Below, one piece after another: positions 35,684 through 43,962 of a stretch of DNA of 64,000 bases. The notes below the pieces were generated by a model, which searched no databases, was not told where the DNA came from, and saw nothing but the letters and a program-made list of their open reading frames with translations. The first letter of the stretch is position 1. Every line of letters starts with the position of its first letter. This stretch comes from REEB95 sp963785735 (GTDB taxonomy: Bacteria > Pseudomonadota > Alphaproteobacteria > ATCC43930 > CGMCC-115725). Made by a program: the position numbers and the translations under genes. The stretch covers positions 1,922,001 through 1,986,000 of the forward strand of contig CAWAWJ010000001.1 of the NCBI GenBank assembly GCA_963785735.1, written 5' to 3'.

Positions 35684-36793
35684 ATGAGCGAAGAGGATAT
35701 CGAGGAACCGGCGGGCGAAAGCGAGGCCCTGGAACTGCCGCCGCCGCGCGAAAACGCGGAGCTGGTGGGCCATTCCGCCGCCGAATCGCTGCTGCTTTCG
35801 GCATTTAATTCGGGGCGTTTACCCCACGCTTGGCTGATCGCCGGCCCCAAGGGCGTGGGCAAGGCGACGCTGGCCTATCGCTTCGCCCGCTTTCTCCTGG
35901 CCGAGCCGCCGGCTGGCGGGTTATTCGGCGCGGCGCCCAAAGCCAATTCGCTGGCGATCGCGCCCGAGCATCCGGTTTTCCGCTTGGTGGCTTCGGGCGC
36001 CCATCCCGATCTGCTGGCGGTGGAGCGCAGCTGGGACCCCAAGCGCAAGCGGCTCCGGAGCGAGATCGTGGTCGATGACACACGCGCCATCGCGGATTTC
36101 CTGCATCTCACCTCTTCCCAAGGCGGCTGGCGGGTGGTGATCGTCGATGGCGCCGACGACATGAACCGTAACGCCGCCAATGCCCTGCTCAAGGTGCTCG
36201 AGGAGCCTCCCAAACGCTCGGTGCTGCTGCTCACGAGCGAAAGCCCGGGGCGGCTGCTGCCGACCATCCGCTCGCGCTGCCGTTTACTTCACTTGAAGAA
36301 ACTATCCGAGACCATTGTTTCTGAAGCAATCATGCGCCAATGCCTGGAATTAGCCCCGGCCGACGCCCTGGCGTTGGCCCATCTCGCCGAGGGCAGCATC
36401 GGCCGCGCCTTGATCCTGGCGGCGATGGACGGCCTCTCCATCCACCGCGACATGTACCGGTTTTTGGGCGAAATCCCCAAGATCGACACCGAGTCGCTCT
36501 ATGGCTTCGCAGAAAGACTGGCGCGCGGAGAAGGCCAGGGTTTCCGGCTGCTGGCCGAGCTCTTGCCCGGGGCGCTGACGCGCATGATCGAACTCGCCCT
36601 GGGGCAGGGCGCAGGATCACCGCCTTCCGAGCGCGAGACCCTGGCGCGGCTCGCTTCGCGGCGCGGCCTCGACCAATGGGTGGAGGTTTGGCGGAAAATC
36701 TGCCATCTCTTCGCGGCGGCGGAGGGTATCGAACTCGACCGCAAGCAGGTCGTGCTCAACGCCTTCTTCGCGCTCGAAGAGGCAGCGCGCTGA
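35684..36793 (+). CDS. holB: DNA polymerase III delta-prime subunit
   Basis: A 369-residue clamp-loader subunit of the AAA+ type. Seen are LPHAWLIAGPKGVGKATLAYRFAR (Walker A region, read in parts), VVIVDGADDMNRNAANALLKVLEEPP and the SRC motif in PTIRSRCRLL. It has no obvious zinc cysteine cluster. The N-terminal 30 residues are acidic. It lies between tmk and metG, the standard order for this group. Confidence 0.92.
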   Translation: MSEEDIEEPAGESEALELPPPRENAELVGHSAAESLLLSAFNSGRLPHAWLIAGPKGVGKATLAYRFARFLLAEPPAGGLFGAAPKANSLAIAPEHPVFRLVASGAHPDLLAVERSWDPKRKRLRSEIVVDDTRAIADFLHLTSSQGGWRVVIVDGADDMNRNAANALLKVLEEPPKRSVLLLTSESPGRLLPTIRSRCRLLHLKKLSETIVSEAIMRQCLELAPADALALAHLAEGSIGRALILAAMDGLSIHRDMYRFLGEIPKIDTESLYGFAERLARGEGQGFRLLAELLPGALTRMIELALGQGAGSPPSERETLARLASRRGLDQWVEVWRKICHLFAAAEGIELDRKQVVLNAFFALEEAAR

Positions 36794-36817
36794 ACCCTTC
36801 CGCCCGAGGATAAAACA

Positions 36818-38353
36818 ATGGCCGGCGGCAAGCCGTTCTACATCACCACGCCGATCTACTACGTCAATGATTCGCCGCATCTGGGCCATGCCTATACCTC
36901 GGTGGCGTGCGACGCGCTGGCGCGGTTCAAACGGCTCGACGGATTCAATGTGCTGTTTCTCACCGGCACCGACGAGCACGGCCAGAAGGTGGCGAAATCG
37001 GCGCGCGACGCCGGGGTGGCGCCGTTGGAATTCTGCGACCGCGTATCGCAGAATTTCCGCGCCATGACCAAGCTGATGGACATTTCCAACGACCAGTTCA
37101 TCCGCACCACCGAAGAGCGCCATATCAAGGCGTGCCAAGCTTTGTGGCGGGAGCTTGAAAAACGCGGCGAGATCTATCTCGGCCGTTTCAAGGGCTGGTA
37201 TTCGGTGCGCGACGAGGCGTTTTACGAAGCGAGCGAGATCAAGGACGGCAAGGCGCCTTCGGGCGCCGAGGTCGAATGGGTCGAGGAGGAGAATTACTTC
37301 TTCAAGCTTTCCGCCTGGCAGGACCGGCTTTTGGCCTATTACGACGCGCATCCCGATTTCATCGCGCCCAGATCGCGGCGCAACGAGGTGGTGAGCTTCG
37401 TCAAGGGCGGCCTCAATGATCTCTCGGTTTCGCGCACCAGCTTCGATTGGGGCGTGCCCGTGCCGGACAACCCGAAACACGTGATGTATGTCTGGCTCGA
37501 CGCGCTCACCAATTACCTGACGGCGGTGGGTTATCCCGATACCCAATCCGCCGATTACAAAACCTTCTGGCCGGCCGATATCCACGTGGTGGGAAAGGAC
37601 ATCGTGCGTTTCCACTGCGTCTATTGGCCCGCTTTTCTCATGGCCGCGGGTCTCGCGGTGCCCAAGCGCGTCTTCGCCCATGGCTGGTGGACGGTCGAAG
37701 GCCAGAAGATGTCCAAGTCGCTCGGCAATTTCGTGGCGCCCCAGCAGCTGGTCGAACAATACGGCGTCGACGCGGTGCGTTATTTCATGCTGCGCGAGCT
37801 GCCGTTTGGTTCCGACGGAGATTTTTCCCGGCGCGCCGTGGTCGGCCGCATCAACGCCGATCTCGCCAACGGCCTGGGCAATCTGGCGCAGCGCGTGCTG
37901 TCGATGATCCAGAGCTATTGCGGCGGCAAGCTGCCGGAGCCCGGCGCGCTTAAGGCGGCGGACGAGAATTTGCTGGCATCGGCGCGCGGCTTGCTGGCGA
38001 AGACGCGGGGGGAGATGGCCGAACAAGCTTTCAGCCGCGTGCTCGAAACCATCTGGCAGGTGGTGGGCGACGCCAACCGTTATGTCGACGAGCAGGCGCC
38101 CTGGACGCTGCGCAAGACCGACACGGCGCGGCTCGGGACGGTGCTCTACGCGCTGGCGGAAACCATCCGCCACCTCGCCATACTGACGCAGCCTTTCGTG
38201 CCGGAAGCGGCGGCGAAACTTTTGGACCAGCTGTCGATTCCACCGGACAAACGCGATTTCACCGCGCTCGCCGCGGCGTTGACGCCGGGCATCGTCCTGC
38301 CCAAGCCCGCCGGGATATTTCCGCGCCATGTCGAAGCGGCGGCGGCGCCATGA
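36818..38353 (+). CDS. metG: methionyl-tRNA synthetase
   Basis: A 511-residue class I synthetase. The HIGH motif is HLGH in PIYYVNDSPHLGHAY and KMSKS is in EGQKMSKSLGNF. The connective region has no CxxC zinc cysteines, which fits the smaller metG2-type of alphaproteobacteria. The C-terminal tRNA-binding tail domain is absent. Its stop overlaps the start of a TPR gene by ATGA. Confidence 0.95.
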   Translation: MAGGKPFYITTPIYYVNDSPHLGHAYTSVACDALARFKRLDGFNVLFLTGTDEHGQKVAKSARDAGVAPLEFCDRVSQNFRAMTKLMDISNDQFIRTTEERHIKACQALWRELEKRGEIYLGRFKGWYSVRDEAFYEASEIKDGKAPSGAEVEWVEEENYFFKLSAWQDRLLAYYDAHPDFIAPRSRRNEVVSFVKGGLNDLSVSRTSFDWGVPVPDNPKHVMYVWLDALTNYLTAVGYPDTQSADYKTFWPADIHVVGKDIVRFHCVYWPAFLMAAGLAVPKRVFAHGWWTVEGQKMSKSLGNFVAPQQLVEQYGVDAVRYFMLRELPFGSDGDFSRRAVVGRINADLANGLGNLAQRVLSMIQSYCGGKLPEPGALKAADENLLASARGLLAKTRGEMAEQAFSRVLETIWQVVGDANRYVDEQAPWTLRKTDTARLGTVLYALAETIRHLAILTQPFVPEAAAKLLDQLSIPPDKRDFTALAAALTPGIVLPKPAGIFPRHVEAAAAP

Positions 38354-38928
38354 GACGCGCGCTCGCTGTTCTGCTTCTCGTGCTTGCCGCCGGCGCCGCG
38401 CGCGCCGACGCGCTCACCGACATCAACGCCGCGCAAACCTCCGCGCGCGCGCAGGATTTCGTCGAGGCCATCCGGCTTTACACCAGCGCGCTCGCCACCG
38501 CAAACATCTCGCGCCTAAACCAGTCGATCGCCTATGACGGGCGCGGCTCGGCCTATTACCAGGAAGGGCGCTGGGATCTGGCCATATCCGATTACAGCGC
38601 CGCCATTCAGCTTCAGCCCGATTGCGGCCGTTGCTTCAACAATCGCGGCCTGGCCTACGACCAGAAGGGAAATCTGGACAAGGCGATTCCGGATTTTGAT
38701 CAGGCGATCAAGCTCGAGCCCGGCGAATTCGACGGCTACTTCAACCGCGGCAACGCCTATTACGGCAAAGCCGATTACGAACATGCCGTGGCCGATTACA
38801 GCGCCGCGATATCCATCAAGGCGGATTGCGGCGTGTGCTACCACAACCGCGGCGTGGCCTATCAGGAGCTGGGACAGCTCGACAAGGCCAATGAGGACCT
38901 CAACACCGCCGACCAGATGAGGCATTGA
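38350..38928 (+). CDS. exported TPR protein
   Basis: A 192-residue protein with a signal peptide (MRRALAVLLLVLAAGAARA) and about four tetratricopeptide repeats with the pattern AYYQEGRWDLAISDYSAAIQL, spaced by 34 residues and each ending with Asn-Arg-Gly. The repeats carry paired cysteines in CGRCFNNRG and CGVCYHNRG. It interrupts the usual metG-tatD order together with the next two genes. The repeats mediate protein contacts; the partner is unknown. Confidence 0.75.
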   Translation: MRRALAVLLLVLAAGAARADALTDINAAQTSARAQDFVEAIRLYTSALATANISRLNQSIAYDGRGSAYYQEGRWDLAISDYSAAIQLQPDCGRCFNNRGLAYDQKGNLDKAIPDFDQAIKLEPGEFDGYFNRGNAYYGKADYEHAVADYSAAISIKADCGVCYHNRGVAYQELGQLDKANEDLNTADQMRH

Positions 38929-38986
38929 GGCCGGGGACGCAAGCGCCTATCGCCGAAGCCCGCGAAACATGGCATGATTGGACGTC

Positions 38987-39229
38987 ATGAAGGTCGAAAA
39001 GCTTGGCTTCCCACTAAGTGAGCGCGCGCGGCGTGAACGCGAGCGGCTCGAGGACGAACGGCGATTCACCGCCAGCCTCGCCGGACTGGCCGCCGCGCTG
39101 TTGCTGGGCGTCATCGGCCTCTATGTGATGGAAGGTCTGGCCGCGACCTCGAAACTCGAGGATTGCCTGTTGCAAGGCCGCCTGAATTGCGAACGCATCG
39201 ACATGCCGCCGCTGGACGAAGGCGATTAG
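38987..39229 (+). CDS. small single-span membrane protein of unknown function
   Basis: An 80-residue protein with a charged cytoplasmic-type N-terminus (SERARRERERLEDERR), one hydrophobic helix (LAAALLLGVIGLYVMEGLA) and a C-terminal tail with two cysteines (KLEDCLLQGRLNCERIDMP). No family recognised. It lies between two TPR genes. ATG at 38987; an in-frame TTG at 38978 would add three residues. Confidence 0.55.
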   Translation: MKVEKLGFPLSERARRERERLEDERRFTASLAGLAAALLLGVIGLYVMEGLAATSKLEDCLLQGRLNCERIDMPPLDEGD

Positions 39230-39260
39230 GCGGCGGATCATAAAAAAGGGGGAGGGGGAG

Positions 39261-40505
39261 ATGAAACTGCCGATTTGGGCTCTGGCGTTGTTTGCCGGTC
39301 TTGCGCTTGCCACATCCGCATGGGCGCAGAGCCGCGATGAGAACTGGAAACGTTGCACGGCCGATGATTCCGATCTTTCGATCGGCGGTTGCACCGCCCT
39401 GATCCAATCTGGCCAGGAGACGACCAGCAATCTCGCCATCGCCTACACCAACCGCTGCATCGCCTATCACAACAAGGGCGACAACGTCCGCGCGGCGCAG
39501 GATTGCGATCAGGCGATCCACCTCAGCCCCAATTACGCCAGCGCCTTCAGCGAACGCGGCGTCATCGAGTACGACCGGGGCGATTACGATCGTTCCATCC
39601 AGGATTTGAACCAGGCGCTCCAACTCAAGCCGGATAACGCCATTGCCCTCAACAACCGGGGCAATGCTTATTCGAGCAAGGGCCAGCACGATCAGGCGAT
39701 CGTGGATTACAATCAAGCCCTGCGGCTCAATCCCAATTACGCCACCGCTTACAACAATCGTGGCGACGAGTACCGCATCCTGGGTCAATACGACAAGGCG
39801 ATCGCGGATCTCGATCAGGCGATCAAGCTCAGGTCCGACTATCCGCTGGCGTTCAACAACCGCGCCCTGGTCTATTTCAAGAAGGGCGACGACGACCGCG
39901 CCATCCAGGATTACAGCCAGGCGATAGCGTTGAAGCCGGATTATGCGGATGCCTATTACGACCGCGGCCGCGTCTATGCCGACCAGGAGCAATACGACAA
40001 GGCGATCGCGGATTTCGATCAAACCATAAAGCTCGATCCGGAAAACGCCTCGGCCTTGAACAGCCGCTGCTGGTACAAGGGCATCACCGGCCAATTGCAA
40101 TCGGCGCTGGCCGATTGCAATGAATCCCTGAAGCTCCGGCCCGGCGACGCCCCCACGCTCGACAGCCGCGGCTTCGTCAATCTCAAGCTCGGGAACGCCG
40201 ACGCGGCGATTGCCGATTACGACGTGGCTTTGGGCGTCAATCCGAAATTGACCTATTCGCTCTATGGCCGGGGACTGGCCAAGCATTTGAAGGGCGACAA
40301 GGCGGGCGGCGACACCGATATGGCGGCGGCCAAGCTCGCCACGCCCGACATCGCCGACAAATTCGCCAAAATGGGCGTGAAGGACCAAGTGGGCGGATCC
40401 TACGGCACCGGACTTTTGATCGGGGGCGGGGTCGTGGCGCTCGCGATCATAGGCTTCCTCGGTTATTACCTCGGGACGCGGCGCGCCAAATCGAAGCCGG
40501 CATAG
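39261..40505 (+). CDS. large exported TPR protein with C-terminal membrane anchor
   Basis: A 414-residue protein with a signal peptide ending at SAWAQ, then about nine consecutive TPR units, each 34 residues with AYNNRGxxYxxxGQYDKAIADxDQAI, and a C-terminal hydrophobic helix (LLIGGGVVALAIIGFLGYYL) with a basic end. It is probably anchored in the membrane with the repeats in the periplasm. GGGGGAGGGGGAG lies before the ATG. Together with the two preceding genes it stands between metG and tatD. Confidence 0.75.
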   Translation: MKLPIWALALFAGLALATSAWAQSRDENWKRCTADDSDLSIGGCTALIQSGQETTSNLAIAYTNRCIAYHNKGDNVRAAQDCDQAIHLSPNYASAFSERGVIEYDRGDYDRSIQDLNQALQLKPDNAIALNNRGNAYSSKGQHDQAIVDYNQALRLNPNYATAYNNRGDEYRILGQYDKAIADLDQAIKLRSDYPLAFNNRALVYFKKGDDDRAIQDYSQAIALKPDYADAYYDRGRVYADQEQYDKAIADFDQTIKLDPENASALNSRCWYKGITGQLQSALADCNESLKLRPGDAPTLDSRGFVNLKLGNADAAIADYDVALGVNPKLTYSLYGRGLAKHLKGDKAGGDTDMAAAKLATPDIADKFAKMGVKDQVGGSYGTGLLIGGGVVALAIIGFLGYYLGTRRAKSKPA

Positions 40506-40607
40506 CCGGCTGATAAGCCGGACTCCCGTCGACAAAGGGCCTGATCTGCGGCAATGCTAGGCGGTCATTACCGGCCTGCCACAAGGCCGCGATAGCGGAC
40601 GGAAGAA

Positions 40608-41390
40608 TTGTATCTGGTCGATAGCCACTGCCATCTCGATTTCGCGCCGGAAGCGGAACGCGCAGATATCGTCGCCCGCGCGCGCCGCGCCGGGGTCGTT
40701 ACGCTCCTGACCATATCCACCAAGCTCGCCGAATTTCCCGAGCTGCGCGCGATATCGGAAACCGATCCCGACATCTGGTGTTCGGTTGGAACCCATCCGC
40801 ATGAGGCGCAAGCGGAGAAGGGGGCCAGCGCCGAGGCAATAGTGAGCCTCACCCGCCATCCCAAGGTGATCGGCATCGGCGAAACCGGGCTCGATTTCCA
40901 CTACAATCACAGCCCGCGCGAAGACCAGGAGACCGCGTTTCGCATCCATGCGCGCGCGGCGATCGCCGCCGGTCTTCCGCTCATCGTCCACAGCCGAAAC
41001 GCCGACGCCGAGACCGTTGCCATCCTGGCCGAGGAAAAGCCGCCCGCCGGCGTCATCCATTGTTTTTCCACCGGCCGGTTGCTGGCGGAGAGGGCGCTCG
41101 AACTTGGTTTTTATATCTCGCTCTCCGGCATCGTCACCTTCAAGACCGCCGACGAGCTGCGCGTCATCGCCCGCGATATTCCGTTGGACCGGCTCCTGGT
41201 CGAAACCGATGCGCCTTATCTCGCGCCCATGCCGATGCGTGGCAAGACCAACGAGCCCGCTTTCCTGGTCCACACCGCCGAATTCGTCGCCGGGCTGAAA
41301 GGCGTCTCGCCGCAAGAATTGGCCGAGCGGACCAGCACCAATTTCTTCCGCCTGTTCGCCAAGGCGAAACCGCCCGCCGATCCGTCATGA
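40608..41390 (+). CDS. TatD-family metal-dependent hydrolase
   Basis: A 260-residue TIM-barrel DNase of the TatD family. The N-terminal metal motif is VDSHCHLDF; later IGETGLDFHYN, HSRNADAETV and VETDAPYLAP supply the remaining metal ligands. The start is TTG at 40608, placing it eight or so bases after GGACGGAAG. The stop overlaps the MBL gene start by ATGA. Confidence 0.9.
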   Translation: MYLVDSHCHLDFAPEAERADIVARARRAGVVTLLTISTKLAEFPELRAISETDPDIWCSVGTHPHEAQAEKGASAEAIVSLTRHPKVIGIGETGLDFHYNHSPREDQETAFRIHARAAIAAGLPLIVHSRNADAETVAILAEEKPPAGVIHCFSTGRLLAERALELGFYISLSGIVTFKTADELRVIARDIPLDRLLVETDAPYLAPMPMRGKTNEPAFLVHTAEFVAGLKGVSPQELAERTSTNFFRLFAKAKPPADPS

Positions 41391-42157
41391 AGGGCACCAT
41401 TCTCGGCTGCGGCCCGTCCTGGGGCGTGCCGCCCATCGGCGGCGATTGGGGCGCCTGCGATCCCGCCAATCCCCGGAACCGCCGCCGCCGCGCTTCCGTC
41501 CTGGTCGAGGAACGAGGCAAGACCATATTGATCGACACCTCGCCGGATATGCGCGCGCAGCTCTTGGACGCGGGCGTGAAACGCCTCGATGCCGTGCTGT
41601 TCACCCACGCCCATGCCGACCATCTGCACGGCATCGACGATCTGCGCGCGGTCAACCGGCTGATGCAGGCCGAAATCCCGGCCTATGCCACGCGCCAGAC
41701 GCTCGACGATATCGGACGCCGCTTCGGCTATGTGTTCGCGCCAGCCAAGCCCGGGCTCGAAGCGGTCTATTACAAGCCGCGCTTGCAGCCGGTGGCGATC
41801 TCTGGACCCTTCGATATCGCCGGCATCCACATCGTGCCCTTTGTCCAGAACCACGGTTTCTCCGAATCCACCGGTTTCCGCTTCGGCCGTTTCGCCTATT
41901 CGACCGACGTGTTCGAATTCGACCAGGCCGCGTTCCAGGCGCTCGATGGGGTGGAGGTCTGGGTGGTCGATTGCATCCGCCGCGAGCCGCATGTGACTCA
42001 CGGCCACCTGGAAAGAACCCTGGGCTGGATCGCGCGGGTTAAGCCCCGGCGCGCGGTGCTGACCCACATGGACGAGTCGATGGACTATGAAACCCTTCGC
42101 CGCGAACTGCCCAAGGGCGTCGAGCCGGGCTATGACGGGCTGGTTTTGGAGGTTTAG
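41387..42157 (+). CDS. MBL-fold metallohydrolase, PhnP-like
   Basis: A 256-residue beta-lactamase-fold hydrolase. The metal motif is THAHADHLHG, and the phosphodiesterase-type first segment is ILIDTSPDMRAQ. It ends after LTHMDESMDYETL, a further metal-binding region. The substrate is probably a cyclic phosphate or nucleotide, not determinable. The start at 41387 is coupled to tatD; the open frame before it is tatD in another reading. Confidence 0.88.
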   Translation: MKGTILGCGPSWGVPPIGGDWGACDPANPRNRRRRASVLVEERGKTILIDTSPDMRAQLLDAGVKRLDAVLFTHAHADHLHGIDDLRAVNRLMQAEIPAYATRQTLDDIGRRFGYVFAPAKPGLEAVYYKPRLQPVAISGPFDIAGIHIVPFVQNHGFSESTGFRFGRFAYSTDVFEFDQAAFQALDGVEVWVVDCIRREPHVTHGHLERTLGWIARVKPRRAVLTHMDESMDYETLRRELPKGVEPGYDGLVLEV

Positions 42158-42214
42158 TGGTATATGAGAATTGAGGACAAGTCCTTTGGTATTCCTCATT
42201 GATTCATTATTTCC

Positions 42215-42240
42215 CATAATATATATTATGCGATATATCG
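42215..42240. repeat. two abutting AT-rich palindromes upstream of mazG
   Basis: CATAATATATATTATG (42215-42230) and CGATATATCG (42231-42240) are each perfect palindromes and lie end to end. They sit in the 110-base gap between the MBL gene and mazG, far more AT-rich than anything around, and 27 bases before the mazG start. Confidence 0.8.
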
Positions 42241-42267
42241 GGCTAAGAGGAGGACGCGGAGGTAGTC

Positions 42268-43068
42268 ATGAGTGAACCCGAAATTGCCCGCCTACTCGGC
42301 ATCATGGCCAAGCTGCGCGACCCTAAAACCGGCTGTCCCTGGGACCGCGCGCAGAGTTTTTCCTCGATCGCGCCCTACACCATCGAGGAGGCTTATGAGG
42401 TTACCGAGGCGGCCGAGCGCGGCGACATGGGCGCGCTCAAGGATGAGCTCGGCGATCTCCTCCTCCAGGTGGTGTTCCACGCCCGCATGGCCGAGGAAGA
42501 AGGTCACTTCGCCTTCGCTGATATCGCCAAAGCCATTTCCGACAAGATGGTGAAACGCCACCCGCATGTGTTCGGCGGCGCGCAAATCGCCGGCGCCGAG
42601 GCCCAAAGCCTGGCCTGGGAGGATCAAAAGGCCCAGGAACGCCGCGCCAAGGCCGAGGCTTCGGGCAACAGACCCGGCGCGCTCGATGGCGTGGGCCAGT
42701 CCCTGCCCGCGCTGACCCGCGCCGAAAAGCTGCAAAAGCGCGCCGCGCGCGTCGGCTTCGATTGGCCCGAAACCGCCCCAATCTTCGACAAGATCGCCGA
42801 GGAAATCGCCGAACTTAAAGCAGAAATCGCCGCCGGCGCGGCCCATGAACGGATCGGGGACGAGCTTGGCGATTTATTTTTTGCCGTTGTGAACCTTGCC
42901 CGGCAACTCGAGGCCGATCCCGAACAGGCGCTGCGCCATGCCTGCCGCAAATTCGAGCGCCGTTTCCGCGCGGTCGAGGACAATCTGGCCGCAAGCGGCC
43001 AGGATCCGGCAACCGCCTCCCTGGCCGAGATGGAAGCCGAATGGCAGAAAATTAAAGCTTTAGAATAA
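42268..43068 (+). CDS. mazG: nucleoside triphosphate pyrophosphohydrolase MazG
   Basis: A 266-residue full-length MazG with two all-alpha NTP-PPase domains. The first has TIEEAYEVTEAAERGDMGALKDELGDLLLQVVFH (ExxE...ExxD metal motif, partly quoted); the second has KIAEEIAELKAEIAAG and DELGDLFFAVVNLAR. It hydrolyses NTPs and (p)ppGpp-like substrates. RBS GGAGGACGCGGAGG precedes the ATG. It converges on the next minus-strand gene. Confidence 0.93.
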   Translation: MSEPEIARLLGIMAKLRDPKTGCPWDRAQSFSSIAPYTIEEAYEVTEAAERGDMGALKDELGDLLLQVVFHARMAEEEGHFAFADIAKAISDKMVKRHPHVFGGAQIAGAEAQSLAWEDQKAQERRAKAEASGNRPGALDGVGQSLPALTRAEKLQKRAARVGFDWPETAPIFDKIAEEIAELKAEIAAGAAHERIGDELGDLFFAVVNLARQLEADPEQALRHACRKFERRFRAVEDNLAASGQDPATASLAEMEAEWQKIKALE

Positions 43069-43076
43069 ACGATCTA

Positions 43077-43943
43077 TCAGGCTTTCATAAGAAGATGCAT
43101 GAGGCTTGAAGAGTCCCATCTTCCGCCGCCGCGTTCCTGTACCCGCTCGTAAAACTGATCGACCAGCGCGGTCACCGGCAGCGCCGCCTTGTTCCGCCGC
43201 GCCTCGTTGAGACAGATCGCCAAGTCCTTGCGCATCCAATCGACCGCGAAGCCGAACTCGAACTTGCCTTCGAGCATGGTGCCGGCCCGGTTTTCCATCT
43301 GCCAGGATTGCGCCGCACCCTTGGAGATCACCTCGACCGCCTTTTTGGCGTCGAGCCCCGCGCGTTGCGCGAAATTCAGCGCCTCGGCCAGGCCCTGCAC
43401 CAGCCCGGCGATGCAGATCTGGTTCACCATCTTGGTGAGCTGGCCGCTGCCCGGCGGACCCATCAGCGTCACGGCGCGGCCGTAATGCGCCATCACCGGC
43501 TCGGCCTGCTTGAACGCCGCTTCCTCGCCACCGACCATGATTGTGAGCTTGCCGTTCTGCGCCCCCGCCTGCCCGCCCGAGACCGGCGCGTCGAGAAATC
43601 CCACGCCCTTCTCCTTGGCCTTCGCGAAAATCTCGCGCGCCGCCTCGGCCGAGGCGGTGGTGTGGTCGGCCAGGATCGCGCCCTTGGCCATGCCTACGAG
43701 CGCGCCCTTGGGCCCGAGCGCCACTTCGCGCAGATCGTTGTCGTTGCCAACGCACAGAAAGACGATCTCGGCGCCTGCCGCCGCCTCTTGCGGCGTCGGC
43801 TTGGCCGCGCCGCCATATTCCTTCGTCCAGGCCTGGACCTTGGCCGGCGTGCGGTTATAGACCGTGACCTGGTGTCCCGCCTTGGCGAGATGCCCCGCCA
43901 TTGGATAGCCCATGACGCCCAGTCCCAAGAATGCCAGTTTCAT
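43077..43943 (-). CDS. NAD(P)-dependent oxidoreductase, 3-hydroxyisobutyrate dehydrogenase family
   Basis: A 288-residue beta-hydroxyacid dehydrogenase. The N-terminal cofactor loop is FLGLGVMGYPMAGHLAKAG, the substrate signature DAPVSGGQAGAQ follows about residue 118, and the catalytic lysine lies in GQLTKMVNQ. The likely substrate is 3-hydroxyisobutyrate, tartronate semialdehyde or a relative; not decidable here. GGGAGGAC precedes the ATG. It is the last gene of the minus-strand unit after hflX. Confidence 0.88.
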   Translation of the reverse strand: MKLAFLGLGVMGYPMAGHLAKAGHQVTVYNRTPAKVQAWTKEYGGAAKPTPQEAAAGAEIVFLCVGNDNDLREVALGPKGALVGMAKGAILADHTTASAEAAREIFAKAKEKGVGFLDAPVSGGQAGAQNGKLTIMVGGEEAAFKQAEPVMAHYGRAVTLMGPPGSGQLTKMVNQICIAGLVQGLAEALNFAQRAGLDAKKAVEVISKGAAQSWQMENRAGTMLEGKFEFGFAVDWMRKDLAICLNEARRNKAALPVTALVDQFYERVQERGGGRWDSSSLMHLLMKA

Positions 43944-43962
43944 TGCCGTCCTCCCTCGATCT

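Noticed and set aside
36617..38329. 570-codon open frame on the minus strand opposite metG
   Set aside because: MetG has HIGH and KMSKS motifs in the plus strand; the antisense reading has none of any family.
40506..40521. Terminator after the large TPR gene
   Set aside because: CCGGC and GCCGG form only a five-base stem and no T-run follows.
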